7,039 nucleotides of DNA, taken from the NCBI GenBank assembly GCA_934700265.1, contig CAKUXH010000052.1, positions 1 through 7,039 of the forward strand, written 5' to 3'. The notes beneath the pieces were generated by a model. That model worked only from the letters and a program-made list of their open reading frames with translations, was not told where the DNA came from and searched no databases. Numbering within the stretch: the stretch's first letter is position 1; each line of letters opens with the position of its first letter. Of the stretch, positions 1 through 6,928 are shown in pieces. A program made the translations under genes and the position numbers. Source of the stretch: an uncultured Opitutales bacterium (GTDB lineage Bacteria; Verrucomicrobiota; Verrucomicrobiia; Opitutales; UBA9783).

Positions 1-808
1 GATCCGCTTCGTATAAACTATCTTCGTTTAGTAATTGATCTTCCCAAATGAAATTTTGTAACGTTGAAATGTAGTTTTTTAGAGAATTAGCCAAAGATTT
101 TCTTCGTTTCAAAAACTCTGGATGGGGACGGACAACAACGCGGTAATTGGTTTGAGATAAAGCATCCAGAAGTGGTCGAATTCCATTTTCAAATAAGCTT
201 GCCATGCTCCATGTTGGGGCAATTAATATCGTTTTTTTAAATTGTTTTTTGTAGGATTGATATTTTTGATACACAATATCCATGCGAGGATAGCCTATAG
301 AAAGCAATTTCTTATGATACAAGTGATATAGATTTTCTCGCGCTTCAATTTCTTTAATATGGTGAGGCCCTACGCAAAAAATCGTATCGTAAGCATCAAA
401 AGCTTGCTCATTATATTGCAAATGCGTGCTTGAAAATGCGTGAAACAAGTAGATATATTCCTTGGTATGTTTTGATTTTTTCAAATGGTACATGTTCAAA
501 TCTGGCATCGTAAAAACGAAACACTTTGTATCTATTTTATCAAAAACGGATTTTAAGAAAAAATTAAAATAAAATGGATAAAGACGACCATGATGGCGAG
601 TTAATATGGGATCATTCGCATCCGATGTTATGTAGCTACATGTTATAGAAGAATCTTTTAAAAGCTCTTCCAAAAATGGGCTGAAGGTTTGATAGTAAAT
701 AGCTCGTTCGGAGTAAAAGACAAGCTGACGGTGTTGTTTATGATTTTCAGCGAAAAAATTCTTGTAAGATTTGAATTCATTAAATAACTTTGAGATCGTA
801 TCAAACAT
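1..808 (-). CDS. CDP-glycerol glycerophosphotransferase-like protein (TagB/TagF family), C-terminus off the left edge
   Basis: Reading the minus strand from the ATG at 808-806 gives 269 codons with no stop before the window ends, so this is a 5'-complete, 3'-partial gene. Family hallmarks of Glyphos_transf proteins are visible: LVFYSE (29-34) and YITSDANDP (59-67) in the N-terminal Rossmann half, a histidine in LFHAF (H123), CVGPHH (145-150), GYPRMD (172-177), APTWS (197-201) and VVRPHP (225-230, H229). H123 and H229 fall where TagF carries its two catalytic histidines. The usual C-terminal acceptor/nucleotide region (the SDWS/DYSS type of motif) would lie beyond base 1. Known members transfer glycerol phosphate or a related polyol phosphate from a CDP-activated donor to a cell-surface glycan at the cytoplasmic face of the membrane. 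Donor and acceptor cannot be read here. The start fits because the first conserved strand begins about 28 residues in and no nearer ATG exists. The start codon abuts that of the divergent kinase gene with no base between. The neighbourhood suggests surface-polymer phosphorylation. Confidence 0.85.
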   Translation of the reverse strand, partial: MFDTISKLFNEFKSYKNFFAENHKQHRQLVFYSERAIYYQTFSPFLEELLKDSSITCSYITSDANDPILTRHHGRLYPFYFNFFLKSVFDKIDTKCFVFTMPDLNMYHLKKSKHTKEYIYLFHAFSSTHLQYNEQAFDAYDTIFCVGPHHIKEIEARENLYHLYHKKLLSIGYPRMDIVYQKYQSYKKQFKKTILIAPTWSMASLFENGIRPLLDALSQTNYRVVVRPHPEFLKRRKSLANSLKNYISTLQNFIWEDQLLNEDSLYEAD

Positions 809-3568
809 ATGCAACAGGTAATCATATTAGGTGCTGGGAAGTCAAAACAATTTGTTGAAAACCCAACGAATATAAAAGTTAATTTGCAGGAAACCGTTTT
901 AGATTGGCAAGTTTCTGCCTTCGAAGGAGAAAGTTCTCGGTTTACTTTTGTGGGAGGCTACCAGTTTGATAAAATTGCCCATAAATATCCTGATTTGCAT
1001 TTTGTTTTTAATTCTCAGTGGGATAAAACAGCTTGTGATGTATCTTTGCAAAATTCAGGATTTGTGGAAGATTTACCGGCATTTGTTGCTTATGGAGATG
1101 TTTTGTTCAGATCTCAGTTAATACAACAAATGCTGCAAACAGCTGAACAAACCAATGATGCTGCAATCGCTATAGATGAACATAATTTATGGGCGGAAGT
1201 AAGTAATCCCATTGACTTTGCACGCTTTGTTTTGACGACGAAAGCACAAACGCTGTACGCGCTTAGAAAGCATGTTAAGAAGTCATGTATTCTTGAGCAG
1301 ATTCATTTTTCTACACAACAATGGTTTAAAAATCCAGATCACGTAATTGATACGATACTTAGGACTTTTGGAGACAAAGATCTTGTTGTAAGAAGCAGTT
1401 CATTGCAAGAAGACAGCTTTACAAAAGCCAATGCAGGTAAATTTGAAAGCGTATTGAATGCTACCCCAGAACGTGATACTTTAGCGAAAGCTATTACGGA
1501 AGTTATCCATTCTTATGGAGCAAACAATAATGCAGATTTAGTATTGGTGCAACCCATGTTACACAATGTCAACGTGAGTGGTGTTGTTTTTACAAGAACA
1601 CTTAACTATGGTGCACCTTACTACGTTGTCAATTACGATAAAAAAGATACGGCCGCCATTACAAGTGGTGCAAGCAAACAAGATGAAACGTTTTATCATT
1701 GGAAGTATGCCGACATTCCGTCAGATGCACCTAACTTTTATAGAAAATTATTTGATGCTATTCAAGAAATTGAAGAGTTAACGCAGTTTGACGCTCTCGA
1801 TATTGAATTTGCGGTTACAAATGCTGGTGAATTGTACATTTTCCAAGTTCGTCCTATTGCTTCTCAGCATTTGAGAGAGGTTGGCGATCATCGTTTGGAT
1901 GAACACTTAGGATGTGCTGCAAAACGTTTCAGTGATTACCAAACAGCTCAACCTGATGTACAAGGGGATGCAACTATATTTGGTGTAATGCCCGATTGGA
2001 ATCCGGCCGAGATTGTAGGTACAAAACCGCATCGTTTGGCAATTTCGCTTTATCAAACACTTATTACAAACGATATTTGGGCACAACAACGCGCGGAATT
2101 TGGATACAAAGATGTACGTCCTTATCCGCTCATTATCAATTTTGCCGGACATCCTTACGTAGATGTTCGTGCCAGTATACATTCCTTTTTGCCCAACAAT
2201 TTGTCAACAGATACAACTAAGAAGTTAGTTAATTTTTACATCCATCGATTAAAAAACAATCCGGAGTGGCACGATAAATTGGAATTTATGGTGATGCCGA
2301 CCTGTTATACGGTCGACTTTAAAGATCGTTGGCATGATTTGCTGATAAATGAAGCGAAACTTTCCGAAAATGAGTATCAGCAATACGAAAAAGCTTTACT
2401 TGATTTAACTCTAGCTGGCTTTAAAAAATGCCAAAAGTGTTACGAAGCAATGGATGTTATTGAAAAACGATTCTCGCGCATTGCAGATACTCATTTGAAG
2501 CCTTTGGACAAAATTTACGTTTTGATGCAAACCTGCAAAATAGGCACACTTAATTTTTCCCATTTAGCGCGCTGTGGTTTTGTTGCTAGCTCGTTTTTGA
2601 AGTCTTTTGTTGCGAAAGGTGTTATTTCTGAAGCTGAAAAAAGCTCACTTACAGAAAACATCCAAACCATCGCAGGCCAAATTTTTGAAAAAACCCAGCA
2701 AGCGATTGAAGGGAAAATTTCAAAAGAAGATTGCATCAAAATGTATGGTCATTTAAGGCCAGGGACGTACGATATTACTTCGCCAACTTACCATTCAGAT
2801 CCCGATAAATACCTATTTTGTAATGTAGGTGGTAAAGCTATTGCGACAGGAAAAGCTACAAATATTACCCCCCATTACGATGCTTTGGAGAAATGTCTCA
2901 AACAAATTTTTGGCATCTCTTTAAGTGATTTTAAGTTGTTTTTGAAGCAAGCCATCGCGGGACGTGAATATTCCAAGTTTGTTTTCACAAGATACATTTC
3001 GCTAATTTTGGATCTTGTAGAAGAAATGGGCAAAACTTATGGTTTTACTACCGAAGATATGGCTCATTTACCCATAAATGTCTTTGAAGATATGCGCAAT
3101 GGGCTATATTCAGTTCGAGATATCAAACATATATTCTCGATGCTTATTGAACAAGGCAAAGAATACTATCGTATTATACAATGTATCGAATTGCCGCCGT
3201 TAATTACACGGTTAGAAGATTTTTACGGATTTTTTGTTCCTAAAATATTGCCCAATTTTATCGGTAATCAATCGATTGAAGCTGAAATTGTTTATCTTAA
3301 AAATTCAAAGCAAGCAGACAGCATACAATTAAGAAATAAAATCGTTTTAATCAAAAATGCTGATCCGGGATTTGATTGGATATTCAATTATGAAATAGCG
3401 GGTCTTATTACAGCTTATGGAGGGCCTAATTCGCATATGGCCATTCGTAGTGCTGAGTTTAAATTGCCGACAAGTATAGGTGTAGGTGAGGCTTTATTTG
3501 ATAAATTAAAAGTGGCTCACTTTATCCAATTAGACTGTGCTTCACATAAAATTGACATCATTCGGTAG
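809..3568 (+). CDS. L-glutamine kinase (Cj1418-like; ATP-grasp plus phosphohistidine domain) with an extra N-terminal nucleotidyltransferase-like domain
   Basis: A 919-residue multidomain protein. Residues about 1-130 look like half of a nucleotidyltransferase fold (VIILGAG 4-10, FVGGY 47-51, AYGDVLF 94-100). Residues about 150-355 are a PPDK/PEP-synthase-type ATP-grasp domain: VVRSSSLQED (193-202), LVQPM (246-250) followed by SGVVFTR (257-263), DIEF (331-334) and FQVRPIA (345-351). Residues about 385-800 form a long central region starting GVMPDWNPAEIVGT, which I recognise from glutamine-kinase-type proteins rather than from PEP synthase. The C-terminal mobile domain carries GGPNSHMAIRSAE (871-883) with candidate phosphohistidine H876. 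In C. jejuni, Cj1418 uses this architecture to phosphorylate the amide nitrogen of L-glutamine, releasing AMP and phosphate. The three-gene context, in the same order as in C. jejuni, supports that role over PEP synthase or rifampicin phosphotransferase. The start is chosen because the first beta strand (VIILGAG) begins at residue 4. No clear ribosome binding site is visible. The stop lies 3 bp before the next gene. The function is inferred from architecture and context. Confidence 0.85.
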   Translation: MQQVIILGAGKSKQFVENPTNIKVNLQETVLDWQVSAFEGESSRFTFVGGYQFDKIAHKYPDLHFVFNSQWDKTACDVSLQNSGFVEDLPAFVAYGDVLFRSQLIQQMLQTAEQTNDAAIAIDEHNLWAEVSNPIDFARFVLTTKAQTLYALRKHVKKSCILEQIHFSTQQWFKNPDHVIDTILRTFGDKDLVVRSSSLQEDSFTKANAGKFESVLNATPERDTLAKAITEVIHSYGANNNADLVLVQPMLHNVNVSGVVFTRTLNYGAPYYVVNYDKKDTAAITSGASKQDETFYHWKYADIPSDAPNFYRKLFDAIQEIEELTQFDALDIEFAVTNAGELYIFQVRPIASQHLREVGDHRLDEHLGCAAKRFSDYQTAQPDVQGDATIFGVMPDWNPAEIVGTKPHRLAISLYQTLITNDIWAQQRAEFGYKDVRPYPLIINFAGHPYVDVRASIHSFLPNNLSTDTTKKLVNFYIHRLKNNPEWHDKLEFMVMPTCYTVDFKDRWHDLLINEAKLSENEYQQYEKALLDLTLAGFKKCQKCYEAMDVIEKRFSRIADTHLKPLDKIYVLMQTCKIGTLNFSHLARCGFVASSFLKSFVAKGVISEAEKSSLTENIQTIAGQIFEKTQQAIEGKISKEDCIKMYGHLRPGTYDITSPTYHSDPDKYLFCNVGGKAIATGKATNITPHYDALEKCLKQIFGISLSDFKLFLKQAIAGREYSKFVFTRYISLILDLVEEMGKTYGFTTEDMAHLPINVFEDMRNGLYSVRDIKHIFSMLIEQGKEYYRIIQCIELPPLITRLEDFYGFFVPKILPNFIGNQSIEAEIVYLKNSKQADSIQLRNKIVLIKNADPGFDWIFNYEIAGLITAYGGPNSHMAIRSAEFKLPTSIGVGEALFDKLKVAHFIQLDCASHKIDIIR

Positions 3569-3571
3569 TTT

Positions 3572-4168
3572 ATGTTAAAGATAGGCATAACTCAGCGTGT
3601 AGATTACATCGAATCGATCGGTGAAACACGTGATGTTTTGGATCAACGTTGGATAAAATTATTATCAGAAAATGATTTTATCACAGTTCCTATTCCCAAC
3701 ACCTGCAATACTTCGAAATTCATTGATGTAATGGCGCTAGATGGTATTCTTATAAGCGGAGGCAATGATCATAGCACACGTACTATTTGTGAAACTGCGT
3801 GTATTGAATATTGCATAAAACATCACTTGCCACTGTTCGGCATTTGTCATGGTATGCAGTTCATCGGACAACATTTCGGTTCTAAATTAGTCTGTATCGA
3901 AAATCATGTTGGCATTTGTCACAATGTAATGATAAAAGATAATCGTTACGGAATCCCAAGCGGAACTTTTAATGTTAATTCTTTTCATAATTTTACATTA
4001 GATAAAATACCAGAAGAATTTTTTATTTTAGCAATCGATAATGATGGACATTGTGAAGCCATGTGCCATAAAAGCTTACCGATTGTAACGTTTATGTGGC
4101 ATCCAGAGCGTCCACCATTTTTAAATTGGTTTAATTATTTTATAAAAGATTTTTATGAAAGATGTTAA
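3572..4168 (+). CDS. Class I glutamine-amidotransferase-like hydrolase, probable gamma-L-glutamyl-CDP-amidate hydrolase (Cj1417-like)
   Basis: A 198-residue cytoplasmic protein of the class I glutamine amidotransferase / peptidase C26 fold. SGGND (62-66) is the strand and loop before the active site. GICHGMQFIG (90-99) is the nucleophile elbow with C92. WHPER (176-180) supplies H177 and E179, completing a Cys-His-Glu triad. It stands alone, with no synthase domain and no ammonia-accepting partner. It would normally be auto-annotated as gamma-glutamyl-gamma-aminobutyrate hydrolase (PuuD-like). Between a glutamine-kinase-like gene and a cytidylyltransferase gene, the better assignment is the Cj1417 role: cleaving the gamma-glutamyl group from CDP-L-glutamine to give cytidine diphosphoramidate and L-glutamate. 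It starts 3 bp after the kinase stop, and its last 14 bp overlap the cytidylyltransferase gene, so translational coupling is likely. No strong Shine-Dalgarno is visible. The fold and triad are certain; the substrate is inferred from the neighbours. Confidence 0.85.
   Translation: MLKIGITQRVDYIESIGETRDVLDQRWIKLLSENDFITVPIPNTCNTSKFIDVMALDGILISGGNDHSTRTICETACIEYCIKHHLPLFGICHGMQFIGQHFGSKLVCIENHVGICHNVMIKDNRYGIPSGTFNVNSFHNFTLDKIPEEFFILAIDNDGHCEAMCHKSLPIVTFMWHPERPPFLNWFNYFIKDFYERC
4155..4168 (+). promoter_or_regulatory. 14-bp hydrolase/cytidylyltransferase gene overlap (probable translational coupling)
   Basis: The ATG of the cytidylyltransferase gene sits 14 bp upstream of the end of the hydrolase stop codon, in another frame. 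No Shine-Dalgarno is evident in the A/T-rich sequence just upstream, so ribosomes finishing the hydrolase probably help start the next gene. Together with the 3-bp gap between the kinase and hydrolase genes, this marks the three genes as one co-regulated unit. Confidence 0.6.
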
Positions 4169-4895
4169 AATATTCGTGCTTTGTGCGGGTGAAGGCAAAC
4201 GTTTGCGGCCATACACAGAAACTAAACCTAAGTGTATAGTCCCCTACAAAGGGAAGATGTTGCTTCAGTATCAGTTAGAAGTTTTCAAACAATTTGCTCT
4301 AACAGATATTACGCTTATTGGCGGATATCACAATGAAGCTTTACCTAAAAAAGATCATCCGGTTGTTGTGAACAAAGATTTTGCCACAACAAATATGCTT
4401 TACAGTTTATTTTGCGCGGAAAATCTTATGGATGAGTCTAAAGATATTATCATAAGTTATGGTGATATCATATATCATCATTCCGTTTTTGAAGCTTTAT
4501 TAAAAGCTAGTCATCCTTGCAGTATAATTACAGATATTGAGTGGCGTACTTATTGGAATAATCGTATGGAAGATCCGTTTGAAGATGCTGAAACATTTCG
4601 TTGGGATCCAGCTACACAGAAAATTTTCGAACTTGGTAAGGAACCAAGAACATTGGACGATATTCAAGGACAATATATTGGTTTGTTTAAAATCTTAGCA
4701 CCGTTTGTTAAAGAATTTAAACAAATGTACGAAACATTTAAGGCTGTACATCCGAACTATAAAAATGCGTACACGACAGACTTTTTACAATTCCTCATTG
4801 ATAAAAACTTTCCTGTATTTGGCGTCCCTATACACAATCATTGGGCAGAGTTTGATACCGTTAATGATTTAAATTTGGAGCTTGATTGGTTATGA
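4155..4895 (+). CDS. Nucleotidyltransferase, probable CTP:phosphoglutamine cytidylyltransferase (Cj1416-like)
   Basis: A 246-residue NTP_transferase-family protein (sugar-nucleotidyltransferase / LicC-like fold). The N-terminus holds the nucleotide-binding signature LCAGEGKRLRPYT (9-21), followed by KPKCIVPYKGK (24-34) with the conserved Pro-Lys. TTNMLYSL (78-85) matches the N-x-M-x-x-S-L motif of the LicC-type cytidylyltransferases. SYGDIIY (101-107) contains D104, the expected metal-binding aspartate. QGQYIGLFKI (171-180) and AEFDTVNDL (231-239) form the product side, with D234 a candidate second metal ligand. The length is normal and both halves of the fold are intact. In isolation it could be a phosphocholine cytidylyltransferase or a sugar-1-phosphate transferase. 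Next to glutamine-kinase-like and CDP-amidate-hydrolase-like genes, the likely reaction is CTP plus N-phosphoryl-L-glutamine giving CDP-L-glutamine plus pyrophosphate. Its ATG lies inside the 3' end of the hydrolase gene, 14 bp before that stop. It appears to be the last gene of the operon. Confidence 0.83.
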   Translation: MKDVKIFVLCAGEGKRLRPYTETKPKCIVPYKGKMLLQYQLEVFKQFALTDITLIGGYHNEALPKKDHPVVVNKDFATTNMLYSLFCAENLMDESKDIIISYGDIIYHHSVFEALLKASHPCSIITDIEWRTYWNNRMEDPFEDAETFRWDPATQKIFELGKEPRTLDDIQGQYIGLFKILAPFVKEFKQMYETFKAVHPNYKNAYTTDFLQFLIDKNFPVFGVPIHNHWAEFDTVNDLNLELDWL

Positions 4896-4926
4896 ACAAT
4901 TTTTTTTAAACGTTTATTTATAGAGA

Positions 4927-6141
4927 ATGAAAATGTTTAGCATATTATTTGTATTGTTAATTTTGTTATTACTAATAATTGAAATATCTCTAAGAGGATA
5001 TTTGATCAAAGCAGGATTGTTTTTCAAAGAATTTCCTTCAATTAATAAAAAAATTATTAAAAAATATAAAACTTTCGATCAATATCTAGGATGGAAACCT
5101 ATTCCTACAGTTAATCATCCTGATAATACAGGTTCTTATATAGGAGTAGACAGGGGAGCTTCTTATTCTATTGATAAATTTGGAAGTAGGACGTTTGAAA
5201 ATTCATTTAGTCAGGCAGAATACATAACAACCTTTGGGGATTCTTTCTGCATGTGCAGAGAAGTAAACAACGATGAAACAATACAATACTTTTTATCTGA
5301 ATTAACAAATTCTTACGTTTCAAATTACGGCGTTGGAAATTACGGCTTAGACCAAGCTGTTTTAAGATTAGAATCTACTCCATTACAAAAATCCATAAAA
5401 CTGGTATTAATGATAATTACTCCATGGACAATAGAAAGAATAATAAGTGTTTGGAAACATTATTGTGAACCTGGAAACGTATTAGCTGCAAAACCAAGAT
5501 TTGTTTTAGAAAATGGGAATTTAAAATTCATTGAAAATTTTATAAAAGATGTTAATGAATTTGAAAATATTCCAGCTTATGAAAAATTTTTACACAAATA
5601 CGATGGTAATTACCCAGGGTTCTTGCAAAACATAAAACAGTCTCCCAAAACAGCTTTAAGTTATTTAATTCAAGATAAAAATCTCCTAAATTATTTATTA
5701 GCATTCAATAGATTAAAATTTTCTAAAGATAAAAATGTAAAGAATTTCCTTAAAAATGCTGAACCATTTATTGTAAAAAATTTACAAAAAGAAAATGAAT
5801 ACTTACAGATGCTTTATACTCAACAATCTAAATTATTGGAGGCTATACTTTTACGTTTCGTTCAGTTTTGTAAAAATAAAAAACATATTCCTCATTTAAT
5901 TATGCTCCCATCCTATTCTCATATAAAGTTTATACAACAGAATAACAATTTATACAGAAATGAACTGAAATCAATATGTGAAAAAATAAATTTAAATTTC
6001 TTAGATATGTTTGATTTTTGGAATACATTTGATAAAAATGATTTAGAAAAGTATTTTATTGATACCTATGGACATCATTCCGCATTAGGGAATAAATATA
6101 TCGCAAAAATTATTTATGAAAAGGTTTTAAATAAAAAGTAA
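4927..6141 (+). CDS. Membrane-anchored SGNH/GDSL-hydrolase-like protein, probable surface-glycan esterase or acyltransferase
   Basis: A 404-residue protein beginning with a hydrophobic segment (about residues 4-20, rich in Leu and Ile) that looks like an uncleaved signal anchor, so the body should face the periplasm or cell exterior. TTFGDSFCM (101-109) is a GDS-type block I with nucleophile candidate S106. NYGVGNYGLDQ (133-143) fits the Gly/Asn oxyanion region. DTYGHHSALGN (379-389) near the C-terminus is the block V equivalent, with D379 and H383 as catalytic candidates. Proteins of this layout (AlgX/AlgJ-like or DltD-like in general shape) add or remove acyl groups on exported polysaccharides. 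I do not recognise a specific subfamily. Either ATG at 4927 or ATG at 4933 could be the start; the second has a better-placed purine stretch (AGAGA, 4922-4926). The gene lies 31 bp after the cytidylyltransferase. It is far richer in A/T than its neighbours: two hand-counted 60-base rows give 18% and 20% G+C, against 37% in a row of the kinase gene. A separate origin is likely. Confidence 0.72.
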   Translation: MKMFSILFVLLILLLLIIEISLRGYLIKAGLFFKEFPSINKKIIKKYKTFDQYLGWKPIPTVNHPDNTGSYIGVDRGASYSIDKFGSRTFENSFSQAEYITTFGDSFCMCREVNNDETIQYFLSELTNSYVSNYGVGNYGLDQAVLRLESTPLQKSIKLVLMIITPWTIERIISVWKHYCEPGNVLAAKPRFVLENGNLKFIENFIKDVNEFENIPAYEKFLHKYDGNYPGFLQNIKQSPKTALSYLIQDKNLLNYLLAFNRLKFSKDKNVKNFLKNAEPFIVKNLQKENEYLQMLYTQQSKLLEAILLRFVQFCKNKKHIPHLIMLPSYSHIKFIQQNNNLYRNELKSICEKINLNFLDMFDFWNTFDKNDLEKYFIDTYGHHSALGNKYIAKIIYEKVLNKK

Positions 6142-6928
6142 TTGCGGAAATGTAACAAGTAGATATGAACTCGACGAAGGGAATGTAATTTTAACTGAAG
6201 AGTATCCTTCGCTTCATTTCACTACAAACAGTGATGATCTAAAAGCATTGTATCGTCTTGTTTTTTCATTTTACGATCCAGCTGTTCGTGCTCTATGTCT
6301 AAAACATGTTTTGGAGCAATATGAGACGTTGAGCCATCTACCTTCCAATCCTCAAGATACCTCCAAAGGTATCACTTTCCATTTTATGCACGATGAATTA
6401 AAAAAGAAAAGTCTCAACGAAATTTTTTGGCTTTGAAACTACGTTTAGCCAATTATTTCGAAGACATTGCGAAAGAAGATATTTTTGATTACATTCCACC
6501 TCAAAAACGAACCAAATTTTTACTCCTAAAAAGCTGGTTCAAGAAATGGTGGATAATTTAAAAAAGAATGCCCGGATTGTTTCGATGATCCCACAAAAAC
6601 CTTCATCGATCTGTACATAAAATCCGGCCTTTACATCACCGAAATCGTAAAGCGCTTGTACAATAGCCCAAAAATCAAAGCCCTCTTCCTCGATAAACAG
6701 GCACGTTTGCGACATATCTTCGAGCATCAAGTCTACGGCCTAGCCCCTACGGAAATCATCTACCGAATTGCCACCGCGTACATCCTCGGCTTTGCCATTA
6801 TCAAACATAATCTGCGCCAATGGGATGCCCTAAAATCCATCAAGCAAAAAACCATCGAAAAGGATCTCGCCAAGCTTTTCCCAGAAATGAAATCCGTTAA
6901 ACATGCTTGTATCGTAAAACACGACTAA
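6131..6928 (+). pseudogene. Decayed fragment of an N6-adenine DNA methyltransferase-type restriction-modification protein
   Basis: Three reading frames join into one continuous protein once three small deletions are allowed for. Segment 1 is open from 6131; recognisable sequence such as RYELDEGN begins near 6161 and runs to LNEIF near 6427. One T is missing from the T run at 6423-6428. Segment 2 (LALKLRLANYFEDIAKED to PPQKRT) ends at 6513, where about four bases are missing, consistent with loss of one AACC of a tandem pair. Segment 3 (QIFTPKKLVQEMVDNLKK, 6513-6566) is the classic TPK-x-LV-x-E-MVD stretch preceding methyltransferase motif I. One G is missing near 6566. Segment 4 continues with CPDCFDDP, TFIDLYIKSGLYITEIVKRL and HIFEHQVYGLAPTEIIYRIA to the stop at 6926-6928. 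The N-terminus is cut off at the SGNH gene boundary and the downstream NPPY-type catalytic motif is absent, so the product cannot be functional. The 62-aa and 90-aa TTG-start frames inside it (6248-6436 and 6656-6928) are pieces of this remnant, not separate genes. The family-level assignment is from memory of motif context. Confidence 0.7.

Noticed and set aside
755..808. Sigma-70-like promoter for the operon (TTGTAA at 762-767 and TAACTT at 785-790)
   Set aside because: The -10 hexamer matches at only three of six positions, and such matches are expected by chance in A/T-rich coding sequence.
1578..2739. Small open frames within the kinase gene (1578-1781 and 1996-2220 plus; 1907-2182 and 2515-2739 minus)
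   Set aside because: All lie wholly inside a long, conserved coding region in other frames and show no recognisable motif. They are shadows of the kinase gene.
809..3568. Annotation as phosphoenolpyruvate synthase or pyruvate phosphate dikinase
   Set aside because: Only the ATP-grasp and phosphohistidine domains are shared. I see no PEP/pyruvate-binding TIM-barrel domain at the C-terminus; the middle is a different long region, and the neighbours point to glutamine phosphorylation.
4880..4910. Possible Rho-independent terminator: TTGGTT-ATG-AACAA followed by a run of eight T at 4900-4907
   Set aside because: The stem is only five A/T-rich pairs with a bulge and would be very weak. In such A/T-rich sequence a T8 run is not good evidence by itself, so read-through into the SGNH gene remains possible.
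6539..6730. Minus-strand 63-codon open frame
   Set aside because: It is antisense to the methyltransferase remnant, whose plus-strand translation shows clear family motifs. The minus frame shows none.
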